Assembly: GCA_013368445.1 (NCBI GenBank)
Contig: JAACJO010000017.1
Span: forward strand, 62,001-126,000
Origin: Leucocoprinus leucothites
Lineage: Eukaryota; Basidiomycota; Agaricomycetes; Agaricales; Agaricaceae
Reading direction: 5' to 3'
DNA: 64,000 bases
A model generated the notes under the pieces. It searched no databases, was not told where the DNA came from, and saw nothing but the letters and a program-made list of their open reading frames with translations. The translations under genes and the position numbers were made by a program. The stretch's first letter is position 1, and every line of letters starts with the position of its first letter. Positions 24,605 through 36,639 of this stretch are shown here, in pieces.

Positions 24605-25994
24605 CGCTGCGGTTCTCGCTCTGCCTGGTTATAAGGGCGGAGTGAGGATGCACCGCCACGTTACATACGTCATGTCAGTTTATCCGCACGTGACTGCACT
24701 TCCGATAACGATTCCCCTGAACCAGGAATCCACTGCGGCACTTTCACTGCGCTTTATCTGACCTGTGCACAACATTTTTGAAGCGTCGTAGCCACGGGCT
24801 GTGATGCAGGCCGACTCCCCTATACGAGCCTCTACCTATAGCTACCAGCTAAGATCCGATGAGGGGCTGCACCTATATGGTAGCTGTGGCTGACGTCCCC
24901 AAGGCCATAAATAAGGCGGGAGACTTCCCGTACCCTTGCTCCATTATGATGCGTTATATGTACTCCATTAGAACGTCATTCAGTAGCAGCTTACTGCACT
25001 GCTCAGATCAGGACTGATGAGTTCAGAAATACTGAACATGTGCATGAACCACCCTCCTTCCTAAATGGCGAGTTCAATACATCGGTCTCCAATGCGCGTG
25101 CTGTTATTCACTTTCATCGAAGCTCTCAAATAAACTGTACGAGTATTCCATCAAACAATCCATATAGGTATCTTGCTCGAGCCCTTCGCCGCTGTTCCTA
25201 GCTACTCCCACTGCAAACCCCTGCTTTCTGATTCTGTTGAACAAGAAAGAGCCTTTAGATAAACGTATAAACTTGCATAACGTGACTTGCGTGCTTGTTT
25301 CTCGGAACTCGTTCTTCCTGAAATCCGGTCTCGCGCGCACATATACCCCTAATTTAGTTGGTACTTCTATTAGTTTAATATGGGCAAACCTGCATCTCCT
25401 CGATCTGCAACGGGACAGAAACGAAGTATCGTGACCCTTATCAAGAATTTTATTGTCAGCCTGCGTTGTACGGACCTCGAGCTATATTATTTTATCAATT
25501 TCGTCTCAACAAGTACACTGAATCTGTTCATTGCTTCAATGAAGTAATATGATTAAAACTTCCGGCAAGCCCCCAGCGCCTTCACTCAGCTCTAACTTCA
25601 CAGATCCTTTCTATCTTGAGTGAAATGAATATTTGAAATCCGTTTCTATTATGCTTACCCACATTCTCCCTTCCGTAATTGTCTTGACAAAAACTGTCTT
25701 AATACAGGCCAGAAGCTAATAATGTCTCAAGGTTCGACGGCTAACTGAATGGCTGTCGAAGCTGGTGAGGTGATTACAATCAGGTCAGCAGCTTTACATC
25801 TCTCATAAGACACGCCATGTGCCGCGGGAGACTTACAAATCCCCAGCGCTCGGAATGGGCATACGCAAGTCCCTAGGATCAAGTTCTTGTTCCATACATA
25901 TAAATAGACTCAGAATCGAGAGCTCAGAGAACACTGACCGTTTCCACCACTCCTCGACAATCTCAGTGCACTTTGTAATAGCTACATATCTACC
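24605..25994. other. intergenic, nothing recognised
   Basis: About 1.4 kb divergent spacer between the Pmp3-like gene and the questin-oxidase-like gene, presumably holding both promoters. A TATA-like element (ATATAAATAG) lies at about 25899-25908, roughly 90 bp upstream of the ATG at 25995. No coding exon supported. Confidence 0.4.
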
Positions 25995-27777
25995 ATGGCA
26001 CACTATGCAATTGGCAAGAGGGGATTGTTGAACCTTCCTGGCGTTACCCATGCAACAAAGTCGTTAACGGAGAAACTGCTCCTGTCTGATGCAGAGAAAC
26101 ATCACTGTTACTTCCGTGCAGCAGGGCTGCACAACCATTTGAGCCACCAGTGAGTAACATTAATCCAACCTCACTTGCTTAAATGACCGATCGTCGTCGT
26201 CGTCGTCGGCATCGCGATGTCATTGTTACAGGGTTCTGGCAACGTATGATATGGGTGCTTCGACTGGTGTTATTCAGAAGATATACGACATGCATGCAAG
26301 TTACCAGCGCCCCATCTACGTCGAAGAAAAGGACGCGGATATAGTAGTCACGAGAGACAACTGGACGGAGCATCTGGGAAAACAAGAGTGAGTGCTTGTA
26401 TCCTCCCGTGTGAGAACGCGCTACTAACATCTGGCCATCTCAACAGGGCGTATGGCGCATACTTTAAATTCTTTTGCCAGGAGGTAGAGAGACTCGGCCC
26501 TTCTGCGACTTTGGAGTCGTATGTTTTCCAGCCTGAGGCGAATGATAAGGGGAGGGATATGTTGGATCGTTTCCTCAGCGGCGCGTAAGTGTATGCGTCA
26601 TTTCATTCCCATGAATGGCAATTGATCCGTTTGGCGCTTCATAGTCTCCACCCGTTCATTCAAGTTGGTGTATGTACTTATTTGTTCTCCTCTACCATAC
26701 ACTTTCACTCACACATGATGTTGTGTACAGTATGCCGTTGAGTTCGGGGATAACACTCTGGTAGCTACAGGTCTCGCACAGACTGCAATTCACCACACTG
26801 CGCTCGCACATGCTTTCCCTTATTCGACTGCTTGGGGCCCTGATAATGCTCTTCCTCCCCCTCCAGTTACTGGGCCTGGAAGACAGCCTTCTGCTGGTAT
26901 ATCGCTCCTCGAGGTGCTCCGTCAAGTTACCGACTCTCCTATCCTCGCCCCTCCCCTTCCTTACAATCCCGATCATTTACTTTCTGCTCGCCTGAAGTCC
27001 GCAGTGGAGGGCGAAAAACCAGCTGAGATTCTTCGTATCGCTCAACAGTACACACTCGCGATTCCGAACGATGCTTCTGAGGAGGAGCTGGAATCGCGGG
27101 TTGAGGAACTCGTTTGGACTGCGACGTTATTGATGTTTGCGACTGGACGTGAGGGGCGAGAGACACGCCTCGATTTCTTCCTCATGCATCTTGTCACGAG
27201 CTCTTTATTCTTCAAACCAGTGTTCAGTGTACTCGAGAACCCTAGATCCAAGGTCGCGCTCATCAGGCACTATGTTCCTGCCCTGATTGTCCTCATGTTG
27301 GCTAGGGGCCGTCCTCTTATCCGCGCCAATCTGGTCCAGGAGTGGACTGAAGCGCCTCGACCAGCGGGCTGGGACAAGGATGCCAAGAAGGAAGAAGGTC
27401 AAAACTCCGGACGTGCACTCACTAATGTCGGTGATTTGAAGAAGGATGAAGATTATAACCCCTGGCCTTTACTTATTCAAGGGGCAATACACCATCCCGA
27501 TTTGCACCTCGCAAAGGCCATGCGTAGCCTCATTTTCGCGACTCAGAAGTACGGTACGACTGGTCCTGGAGAAGTCATTGGTGCGTTCAGACCTGGAAAG
27601 GCTGAACGCGAAGAGACGTTCAAGGGGACGTCACAACTTGATGGAACCTTGTTCGTGAGGGCTGCAGGGGTGATGATGGATTATATGAGATGGACCATTT
27701 CTGGTGACACGGCGAGGGAACCGCAGTGGGATGGAAGCGCTCTGGGATACGATGATGCCTGGGCCAACAAGAATTGA
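25995..27777 (+). CDS. AflY/questin-oxidase-like oxidoreductase (DUF4243)
   Basis: Five exons (25995-26149, 26232-26387, 26447-26584, 26645-26669, 26731-27777), all in phase, give 506 residues. The protein opens with a YAIGKRGLLNLPGV block and FRAAGLHNHLSHQVLATYDM. The third and later exons carry YGAYFKFFCQEVERLG, ALHPFIQVGYAVEFGD and GLAQTAIHHTALAHAF. The C-terminal half includes LVWTATLLMFATGR, DFFLMHLVTSSLFF and VIGAFRPGK, and ends YDDAWANKN. This order and the closing DDAWxxK motif identify the AflY/questin oxidase family, whose characterised members perform oxidative (Baeyer-Villiger-type) ring cleavage in polyketide pathways. No polyketide synthase or other pathway gene is in the window, so the substrate is unknown. 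Intron 1 contains a GTC microsatellite. Relics of its 3' end recur at 34.8, 36.6 and 50.0 kb. Confidence 0.88.
26187..26208 (+). repeat. GTC trinucleotide microsatellite in intron 1
   Basis: About six GTC/TCG units in tandem inside the first intron of the questin-oxidase-like gene. A repeat in an intron can vary in length without affecting the protein. Confidence 0.7.
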
Positions 27778-28814
27778 TTTCAAATTTTGTATCAGTATTC
27801 ATATGTGAGATTGTATGATTATATTGGCCAAATGTTGAAATGATTTGTCGAATAGAAAGGCGCTGTGTATGCGCAGTTGTTCGTCAGGGATCCATCCGCT
27901 GTCTGGTCAATCAGAGGGAGGGCTGATGGCGGTGACCTGACATCAGCGGGCGTCCAATTTCTACAATGCTCATAGGCTTACCTGTATAATTATGGTCCAC
28001 TTGATGCATGCATGGAGCTCAGGGTTGTCATTTTTGAGCTTAATATCACTCAGTTTTCTCACGTCTACCATTGCGTTGAGTTCAGTCACAAGCCATTTGT
28101 CCCAGTTTGTTGTGTGATTTTGAATTGTCCATTAATTGATCTACCACGATACTCATCTGAGTCCTCATGTCATGAGCATTACTAAAATTTGGTAGTTTAC
28201 GTCGAGTTCTACTAATAATAAGTAATAGTGATGAAATGCATCTTCTCGCTGGAGACGTCCGTGCATCATACGGGTAGCAACTAGTAACCAGTTGTAACCA
28301 GTTATAAGGGTTTTCGGCTTTTTCCGACGCAATCGCTCTTTCGTGCATCATCATAAGTATGTCACAACACCGGGCGCCCTGCAACCGTTGATATTTGTAT
28401 TTGAGCTTTATCCGGGAGGCACTCTTATGGTGTGGCCGGAGATGCTAGACAGCCTTAGAAATCCCATTTATGCGTTATGCGTTGCCACCGTACGGTTTGC
28501 TACATTATGCATATGCGTTTCCGAATACGGGCCAGTCGATGCAGTGCTGAATAGCGAAGTGGTAGCGATTCCATTCTATCATTTTTTCACTGAACCATGC
28601 ACTGCCTGGGACACTGAGAAACAGACAGATACCATCAGAAGTCCCAAGATACGCTTTACTCCGACGAGTGCGCCTTGCTCGTACCTTTCGAGATGATCGG
28701 TGCTCAATGATAGGGAATAGTTATGTATATGAGGAACAGTTGGAGGTCGTATAAATTGAATGCTGTTGAGTTCTTTGATTCATCTTCCACCCAGGCCAGT
28801 CATCGTATACTACT
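27778..28814. other. intergenic, no supported gene
   Basis: Contains the 3' flank of the questin-oxidase-like gene. The segment about 27820-27920 has a diverged second copy at about 30440-30535. A plus-strand frame at 28343-28696 (117 codons) has no recognisable domain and is not called. A TATA-like ATAAATTG at about 28752 lies before the next gene. Confidence 0.4.
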
Positions 28815-30099
28815 ATGGCACAACCGTTATCAGACAATGTGCGACTCGTGTAAGCCCCACTGTTCGTTATTGGCGCTTCCGAGTTATCCGAACTGATATA
28901 ATGAAACTTTAATAGACTAGGGCCTCCGGTAAGAGCTGCCTGGAAATTTTGAAGATTCCACTCGTTCAGGCTGGATGACTAGATTCTCGGTGCTGCCCTT
29001 AACTGGTTCCTCTATGGCATCTTGATGATGCAATACTGTATGTCTCGCCCTGTATTGTTGTTTGCCTGTACTATTGCTTAGTACTTTCACTCCAGTTACG
29101 TATCTCAATCATGCCAACCGAGATAAGACGCGGCTGCGAGCAGTGGGTATGTATCCCAGGTGGTTATCCTCGCTGCTTCTCTGATTTCTTCCCCAGTCCA
29201 TTTTTTGTTTTTGCTCGACACTGCGCAAACCTTCCTAGTAATGGTCGACATTTTCTCGTGGTATGTTCACAACTTTGGGAATTACGAGGCGCTCTTCCAG
29301 TTCAGTGTTTCGCCGGTTGACGGTCCACTCTTGGACTCTATAATCATGGTTACGGTCCAACTCGTGTATTGCTGGAGATTGTGGGTGCTCGGGGGTTGGA
29401 AGATTTTGCCAGCAGTAGCCGCAACCGTGAGTATTTTTTGCTCTCCTGCAGTAGTAGTGGGGTCGACTCAGGTTCTGGATAGCTTGCGCTCGTTTCGTGC
29501 ATTAGTGGGATGTTTATTGGCCTGATTGTTCGTTTCTGTTCTTTATTGGTCTGATTCTTCAGTAATGGCTAATAGATCGCAGGACCAGATAGAAGGACAT
29601 CAGCCACCTCATGCTAGCCCTGTGGAAGTCGTCAGTCCCTGCAGTGATGGAAAATGTACGAGTATCTAATAATTGGTTGCTAGCTGTGGTTATTTGCAAG
29701 TGCTATCACCGACATATTGATCGCTTGCTCTATGGGCTACCTGGTATGCTTTGGACTCTCATTCAGACGAGATTCGGGTGACTCATCCAGCGCCCACGAT
29801 GCCTTAAGGTTCTGAAATATCGGAGAGAAATTGTAACCCGGACGACAATGGTTATGGTGAAACGCGTCCTGATATTGATGTTGGAGACAAACGCTCTGAC
29901 TGGTAGGTAGAAGGATAGTAGTCTCAGTGGTATTAACCTTGATTGTATGCACAGCTGCTTTGGCGATTGCACTTGTCACTGTTGAATTCCTCGTCGTATC
30001 ACTCCATGTGAGGTTCCCTTGCTCGTATCTCGTGTTGGAACCCAAATGCTCAGACGATTCCTCTCTTCTCAGGGAACCAGATTATACATTGTATTGTAG
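28815..30099 (+). CDS. DUF6534-like multi-pass membrane protein, probably damaged
   Basis: Short first exon MAQPLSDNVRL, then VLGPP and ILGAALNWFLYGILMMQY, the standard N-terminal membrane segment of the agaric DUF6534 family. After further short introns come TYLNHANRDKTRLRAV, HFLFLLDTAQTFLVMVDIF, VTVQLVYCWRLWVLGGW and KILPAVAAT. Further on are WLFASAITDILIACSMGYL (about 29678-29740), a cytoplasmic segment ending RVLILMLETNALT, and AALAIALVTVEFLVVSLH. This gives the expected run of about seven membrane helices. The piece between 29440 and 29640 has no good splice solution and the C-terminal signature normally closing the family is not intact, so this may be a recently decaying copy. Function of the family is unknown. 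Confidence 0.55.
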
Positions 30100-30994
30100 G
30101 TATCAATGCAGTCGATTGAAAGAGTTACCCACTTACTCGTTCTCAGTGGCTATACGATTGGTAAAATGTACGTGGACCATTGAAGTTATTGTAATCATCA
30201 AGCCTCGTCCACCCACTGACGTCCTGTCCATCCCAGGTATAGCAACAGCTTCATGGTGCTCCTGAATCAGCGCACCTCTTATAACACGCATAGTGAAGTC
30301 AACGAGAAGCTTAGCACACTCAATTTTAAAAATCGAGGGAACGGTAGGGGTCTCTCCTGCCAGAACCAGGTATCGACAGAGGTCTCCGTAATCCGCTCTG
30401 AGGGACCACCTCTCGACCAAGCGGCGTCGATTAGCCATGATATTGTATGATTCTATTAACCAGATGATTGGTTGAACAGAAATGCCCAGTATATGCGCAA
30501 CTGTCCGTCGGGGATTCATCCACCATCTACTTGAAGGGATATTTCAATTATTGGGCGCAATCGTTAATCATATGAATCATCATACCTCTAGGGAAAGTAG
30601 TCAAAGGTCATGTATATAGAGTCTCGATGTTGTTTCTCGAATTAGGAATCATACCATAGTACGAACCATTTACTGACTTGGAAATAGATACAAGACCTCT
30701 TCTTGGTGCACTACAAGAGTAGATATCTGCTCTCCTCTTCGCCTCTAGATAACCAGCCATTTCCTGTTGTTTGGTAGTGATCAGAGATCACCTCCACTTC
30801 GCCTTGCATTTTCTCGTAGAGGGGCCTCAGCAACGACCAATCCATCCGTCGCTTTTTGTCAGCTAATCTCAGCAAATTATTCTTGATGCCTGCCGAATCA
30901 CCTCTAACCAACTTCGGCACATCGTGAACTCTCGGACATGGCAGTTTATAGGCTATGGGGCGTTCAACTGTACACGGACGATTAGAACCGTCTA
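30100..30994. other. no supported gene; contains a diverged copy of the questin-oxidase 3' flank
   Basis: Bases about 30440-30535 resemble 27815-27920 (shared ATATTGTATGATT, then TATGCGCA and GTC.G.GAT.CATCC), that is, the sequence just past the stop codon of the questin-oxidase-like gene. Minus-strand frames at 30133-30519 and 30711-30920 have no similarity and are not called. Confidence 0.45.
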
Positions 30995-31998
30995 CTAGTA
31001 GAGTGCATAGCTCCCAAGCCAGGCGATTTCATGCCAGGATTTGCGCTCTTGCTGGTACTCATCCCCACCAGGTATTTTATAGAGTAGATCCTTTTCGCAT
31101 TGCAGTAACGGTGGCTAGAGAGACATTGGATGAATGAAGCCCCAGTATTCAGAGTACCTTAGTAGGGAGTGTAAGTTGTTGGTGTAGGCCAATGACGTTC
31201 CTATCACTCACCAGCCAGTTGCGCCCCAGTCTATAATTCAGCTTAGGCAGCCATCCTTGACCATGATGTTACTTGGATGGAGGTCTCCATGTGCAAGAAC
31301 TACACAGTACGGCTTGGTCTTGATCTTCTCGGCTTCAGCGAGCCGGTCTTCGTAACTTGGTTCCAATGGCACAGCAACCTGGAGCATCTGGTCGTGATAC
31401 TCTTCAGGGCTCTCCCATCGATTCCATTCCCCATGCGGGGCAACATGGATAGAATTCCTTGACCATCCGGTCCACAGACAGCTTTTCCGTATGGGCTAGC
31501 AAAGCGGCGTATTTTTGCAAGCAGTCACCGACTTCCACCATGATATTGGTCAGTTCGTCGCAGCCATATGATTGACAGACATCCCAAATCGGTTCTCCAG
31601 ATATTCTAGTCATGAGGATATGCCCTTCCTTTTCCGGGCCATGGTCTGCATAGCATAGAATTCGAGGAACGGGGAGGCCCATGGCATGAGCTGTTATAGT
31701 CGCCATTGATTCTTCCACGGGGCGTTCAGTAGATTTGACGATTAGCCCAAAAGGAAGGACACGTATAAATGGTTTTCCGTCAAATATGTTGATGTGCTCG
31801 TTTCGAATGCCATAGCGGTGCCTGTGGCAAATTCCAATAAACAGGAGAACATTTATAATATTTTTAGAGATATTATTCATCCAAGGTTCCTGAGCATTTG
31901 GTATCCAAGTAGTACGTAGAGGTAAGGGGAACTCTTGCTTACTTGAGGTGTCAGTAAACCTGAGATTTCGGGAGGAAGTTGCTACATACATTAGACAT
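30995..31998 (-). pseudogene. broken APH-family (kinase-like) copy 2
   Basis: Closest in sequence to the intact copy at 44.94-45.94 kb (both share TDTSSK, then YGIRxEHxNIF and ILMTRI). The N-lobe reads well: GLIVKSTERPVEESMATITA and GHILMTRISGEPIWD. After CLQKYAALL the frame is lost (about 31500), and the HGDLHPSN region is only seen in another frame. In the last exon a Trp codon after HPMSL has become TAG (about 31117). Two independent lesions make this a pseudogene. The start would be ATG at 31998, followed by a GTATGT intron as in the intact relative; the original stop is at 30995. Confidence 0.85.
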
Positions 31999-32449
31999 TG
32001 GGCATCAGCTGGTAGGGTATATGTTCAAGATTACAAGACCGAAAGCTGAGGCCTAGGGTTGAGAACGTCTCGGACTACCACGTTGAACAATGACGAGTAT
32101 CATTTGCAAACAGCATTTTCGTTTAGTTTACTGTTTTGTTTAGGAGCTTTAGCTAAACAGAGTTCAAGGCTTAAGTAGGCGCTTATAAAAGTATGATATA
32201 CGGTCCGTTCAGACGGCCTCGCCAGGCTGTGCGTAACGCCATAGACATTAGATATTTCGAATTTTCACATATATCAAGCACAGTGAGTGTTTTTGCGACC
32301 GCCGCGGCTCTTCCCTCTTATCCCCTTATGACCAGGTTTTTAGACGTTGGATAGGCGAATCGCAAGCAGTGTTGAAGTATCAAACAAGGGGCATGGTCGA
32401 TCAAATTATATCACACACAAGATTCAGGAAGTAAATCAGCTATTCGTAT
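31999..32449. other. intergenic, nothing recognised
   Basis: About 450 bp between the FTR1 3' end and the upstream side of broken APH copy 2. No gene or repeat supported. Confidence 0.4.
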
Positions 32450-34189
32450 TCATGTTCGCCTCGACAACTCGTTAATCCCAACCTCGTCCGATTTCTCCTC
32501 GCGACTGTGTTCAGCGGCCTTTTCAGCTCTCCTCTCCTGCCTCTTTCTCGCAGCTGCTGAATGACGACCAAAGAGAGAGGTGCGACCCTTGAAAGACTCT
32601 GAGCAGCCGAAGCTTAGGATTATTCCTTGAAAGAGCTTACCTCTGAAAATTTGAGGTAAATTAAGGCCGCGATGACGGCGATCCAGTAAAAGACATAAGA
32701 CAAGATAGTTCCCACTGAAGGATCAACGTCACATTAGAGATGCGTCCGTAACGATTTCCGATAGACACGCACAGGATCCATTATTAGACCATCCAAAAAT
32801 GGCTGTGAAGATTGTCCAGCCCTGGTCATTACCAGTCGATTCGGAGGCGCAACAGTCAAGGTGCCACACATTGCCTCGAACATCATATGAACCTGGCCCA
32901 GTTCCTCCAGCATCGTCAGCGTCGGAACCGAGAAGCGTCGAAAAAGCATGCATCTCGAAATTACCGACAGCTTTGCTGAAGAGACCTGCCCCGATTAACA
33001 AGAGGAAGTTTGTCATTACCACGAGGAAGACTGTCAGAGCTGTGGAACTGTGGCGTCAGACTAGTAGAATCAACAAGTCACAAGGCAAAGTGACTTACCA
33101 GTCCTGCTAGCGAATTGGTATATAAGGAATCCGCAGACGAGCCCACAGATAATACCAACGATCGCGGCAATTGGGATTGATGTCGCGGGCTGGCCAAGGG
33201 ACACTCCTCCCACAAAAACAACGGCTTCCAGGCCTGCTCGGGGTTAGCCCTGAGCTCCTTTGTAGAGAAGGGAAACCGTAAGCGTACCTTCGCGCATGAC
33301 GGTGACCAAGGGGAGCACCAAGAGGACCCATTTTCCTGTAGTAGCTTCTTTGTCAATTTCTGGAAGCAAACCGTCGTTTAGCCCAGCACTAATCTCATAG
33401 TCCCGGAACTGTTACATACTACCACCGTCGAAGGCTTTGGTAAGCTTGATCCTCCATTTGACTTTGGCTGAAAGAGCGGCGGATTAGCTACTGATGCTAC
33501 CTCATCAGATGAATACCATGGGACTAACCCCTATCCATCTTTAAGACGGAAATGCCCATGATAAAGATCATGAGGGAGGCGATTAAATTGAAGATACCTT
33601 CAAAATTGGAGCGAAGTCAGCCCGACAACATCAGAGGAAAATCGCAGTCCGATCACCTTCCCAGAGTTCTTCCGACCTAGACCAGAGGTCACTTGCTTTA
33701 GTGAACCAGACAGCGATAAACCTAAGCCTCTGCTCAGTCATACTGAACTACATTTACAAGAGCCTCTAAGAACCTACGCGGCGCCAATGGCCAAAGCGAT
33801 GAGCAGTCCAATGGCAGCCCCAACAAAAATCTGGTTGACACAGTAGTGAATACCGCAGCATTGACGCCCATATAAGCAGCCACCCTTACTTGAATTCGCA
33901 TCCTTCTCAAAAGCCTTCGGCGCTGAATGGTATCATCCTCCACGAGACCTGTGGAAGCCGAGCGAGATCGCCCTGCGTTCGAACCATTCTTACTGTCCGT
34001 ATCAGAACTCCCTTCAGTCACGCCAGCCTCGGTAGACGTTGCGATGGTCGCCGGAAGCGCCGGGTGCTTTCCTTCCTTGTAGATGAGCTGCTCTACAAGC
34101 CCAAGTAAAACGGAGACGATGATGGCTGCCTCGAGAGTCTCCCTGAAGACAATGAAGAAGATGGGTACGGAGAATAGGTTTTTGGCCAT
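32450..34189 (-). CDS. FTR1: high-affinity iron permease, FTR1 family
   Basis: Multi-exon gene with about six to nine short introns. The first exon encodes MAKNLFSVPIFFIVFRETLE, with the iron-binding RE-x-LE signature (RETLEA, residues 16-21) in the first transmembrane helix. After a long hydrophilic loop come FVGAAIGLLIALAIGAAF, NLIASLMIFIMGISVLKM and a second signature, VTVMREGLEAVVFVGG, split by an intron. Later blocks are FLVVMTNFLLLIGAGLFSKA, GTGPGSYDVRGNVWHLDCC, WTIFTAIFGWSNNGS and GTILSYVFYWIAVIAALIY. The C-terminus is basic and hydrophilic, ending INELSRRT. The protein moves Fe3+ across the plasma membrane together with an Fet3-type ferroxidase; no ferroxidase gene lies in the window. 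Four iron-type GATA sites stand upstream, suggesting repression in iron-rich conditions. Confidence 0.9.
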
Positions 34190-34366
34190 CCTGGAAGGGG
34201 GTTAGTGGAAGTCGCTCCATTTTTCTTCCGGGTTGTTATAAGAGTCGAACGACAGCCTCCATCCCCAGAAGTTCCTGCTCGGCTTCAGAAGCCGACGTTG
34301 TGGATCAGTTTCTAGCCTGATCGAATTCTATTTTTGGTTGATATTTGACCCGAAGTAGGGGGTTTA

Positions 34367-34424
34367 ATCTGATAAAGAACCATCGGCCCTTATCAGATTG
34401 CGTAAAGAAAGTAACATCTGATAA
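34367..34424. promoter_or_regulatory. cluster of three ATCTGATAA iron-GATA sites upstream of FTR1
   Basis: Exact ATCTGATAA occurs at 34367-34375 (plus) and 34416-34424 (plus), and its complement TTATCAGAT at 34390-34398, so three sites fall within 58 bp. They lie 178-235 bp upstream of the FTR1 start at 34189. ATCWGATAA is the established target of fungal iron-sensing GATA repressors (Urbs1, SreA, Fep1, Sfu1). Site identity is seen directly; regulation is inferred from the match and from the adjacent permease. Confidence 0.8.
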
Positions 34425-34601
34425 GATTCTCTCACCTGGTGCCTTCGGTTAAATTCGGACTTACTACTGTAGTGCCATTCAGTTCGTTGAGAAATAATCG
34501 CTATACACTATATATTCCACAACAAGAGCTAGGAAAAATCAAGGGTGTCAAGTCAGAGGTAACATTGGACGAAGACCACTGGAGGAAGGAGACTTGTGTC
34601 C

Positions 34602-34610
34602 TTATCAGAT
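34602..34610 (-). promoter_or_regulatory. fourth ATCTGATAA iron-GATA site
   Basis: TTATCAGAT on the plus strand equals ATCTGATAA on the minus strand, about 413 bp upstream of the FTR1 start and in the same intergenic region as the three-site cluster. Confidence 0.65.
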
Positions 34611-34819
34611 AATCACACCCTGCGCTCTATTTTTGTTCACTTTGATTTTTGCCATTTGGACGTCCTGCATTGTAAACTATTCAATGGTATTTAGGTATAT
34701 AGGCCGATCACCCTGTGAGCGCGTTGAATGTTCTCCGAGGCATAAGTACAAGAGAAGAAGACGAGAATGAGGCGTGTCGTATAAAAGAGCTATAAACAAG
34801 CACGGTGATTAACTGTTGC

Positions 34820-34960
34820 ATCCGCCTATGATGGTGCCGTTGATGCCGTTGAAAATTGAGTTTGGCAAGCAGATAAGTTTACTCACTGGACCCGAGAAGG
34901 CTGAGTGCGAGAAGTCCCAGGGAACACTGTATGATGATGCCTGGGCTTACAAGAAACGAA
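34820..34960 (+). pseudogene. relic of the 3' end of a questin-oxidase-like gene
   Basis: In the plus frame the sequence reads TGPEKAECEKSQGTLYDDAW then AYKK. This resembles the two C-terminal blocks of the intact gene at 26.0-27.8 kb (TGPGEVIG...KAEREE and GYDDAWANKN) brought close together by deletion. No upstream coding sequence of the gene remains. Confidence 0.5.
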
Positions 34961-35107
34961 GCATCCCTGGCATTAATATTTCAATACAGCTATTACCATT
35001 ATCCGTCGAGATTGGTCAAACAAATCGAAACCTCGCTTCATTACGCGTAAACCGGGCAAAAGCATCAAGCTCAGGAAAAGGATAAGGGTTAAATTTCAAA
35101 GAAGGCA

Positions 35108-36133
35108 CTAGTAAAATTGGTCACAAGCAAGATAAATAAGAGCTTCAAAAGACTTCCGTTCCTGCTCATACTCTTCCCCGCCCGGCATAGCGTACAGAAA
35201 ATCAACAGCCCAACCCCATTCCTCACACCAAGTCGACATCGGATGCACAAAATCCCAATATTCCGGAAACCTACTACTAATTAGCTACTAGAAACTACGA
35301 AAGCCGACGTGCCGAGTCACTCACCAACCAGCACTCCCCCAATCAATAATCCCCGTTAAGCGACCATCCTGAACCATGATATTGCTAAAGTGTAGGTCGC
35401 CATGCCCAAAAACCACACGATAAGACTTGTCTTTTAATTTGCAAGCTTCAGCGTATTCATCTTCGAACCGGTCTTTCATGTTCCAAGTACAAATCAACAT
35501 ATCGTCGTAAAAATCCTCTGGACTTTCCCGTCTTCTCCATGTCTCTTTCGGCACAGCACGAGTATAAATTCGTCCTCCATCAGGGCCACAAACAGCGCTT
35601 CCATATGGACTAGTAAAACCACGGATACGGTGTAACCAGGTTCCTACTTCATTCATAATATCAGTCAACTCTTCATCACTGTACAATTGGTGTGAGTCCC
35701 AGAGCGTCTCTCCAGGAATTTTCGTCATAAGGATCCACCCTCCTTTGATGGTTCCAAGGTCGGTATAACAAAGAACCCGAGGAGAAGGCAGACCCATAGC
35801 ATGTGCTGTCATAGTCGCTATGGCTTCTCCCACAGGCCGCGGGGTGTATTTGATGATGAGGCCGAAAGGTAGTTCATGAATCAGAAGCCTGCTAAAGAAG
35901 GGACTGCGAAATCTCTCTTCGGATATATTGTTTCTGCGCCGATAGTATGTTCCGACTTTCAGAAGCACATTAATTACCAAGCCAGACAGCCAGTTCATCC
36001 ATGATGACTGAGGTTTAGGTACCCAGGCGATGGGTAAAGACGCCTTGCCGCGCTGATCAAAAGAAACGACGCCGTGAGGAAGCTTGAATTGGGAGAGGAA
36101 AGAATAACCTACAGCAGATTGAAGGGATATCAT
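35108..36133 (-). CDS. APH-family kinase-like protein, copy 3 (intact)
   Basis: Three exons (36113-36133, 35325-36043, 35108-35270) with introns of 69 and 54 bp give 300 residues. The first exon is only MISLQSA; the second begins ASLPIAWVPKPQSSWMN. Kinase-like features: N-lobe Lys in FGLIIKYTPRP, helix-C-like EAIATMTAHAMGLPSPR, hinge ILMTKIPGETLWDS. The catalytic Brenner motif is HGDLHFSNIM (His about 221) and the metal-binding block IIDWGSAGW, interrupted by the last intron after GW. The C-terminal exon reads FPEYWDFVHPMSTW and ends ACDQFY. This is the aminoglycoside phosphotransferase fold; fungal members are usually of unknown substrate, so antibiotic resistance should not be assumed. It starts the left copy of the duplicated block. 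Confidence 0.88.
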
Positions 36134-36293
36134 AGGCCAGGATTTGAGGCAGTCTTGACCAAAGGCCGACACGAAAGACCAACGTACGTTTGCAAGTTCA
36201 AACGTTGTAACTTGTACGTATATTGACTTGCCTTCCTACATAGTTATTTGGTGTTGTTTATTTTCAGTAAACATCGACAGAAGCGACTTATTG

Positions 36294-36299
36294 CACGTG
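36294..36299. promoter_or_regulatory. CACGTG E-box upstream of APH copy 3
   Basis: The palindrome lies in a conserved TTATTGCACGTGAGG context about 161 bp upstream of the copy 3 start. The same element is kept upstream of APH copies 4, 7 and 8, which suggests a functional promoter element, or simply shared descent. Confidence 0.45.
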
Positions 36300-36639
36300 A
36301 GGAGGTTACACAAGCGCTCGTAGGTGTCAATATCATTCAATAGTAATTGTGGTATGAACTCCTTCAGAGGCAGAAATCGTACGAGTAAATTTGCGGGGAG
36401 GGTTTACATTCACTACTTCAAATAACGTCATCTCCTACCAATATTCTGTCTGTGCATTTCTGCTGATGCAGATTCAAATTCAAATCTGAGAGCGTGGTCT
36501 AGAGCCTATCATATTATGCAGATGGTTCGGACTTCATACCTATGGGGGGCTATATATATGACAGAGTCATAGGCTCCACTTTTGGACTTACTCAAAGCTG
36601 AGATCTCGTCTCCTGCATATCAGCCGGAACGTATTGATT

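Noticed and set aside
35108..36133. Reading the APH-fold genes as antibiotic-resistance genes
   Set aside because: Fungal APH-fold families are large and mostly uncharacterised; the fold alone says nothing about the substrate.
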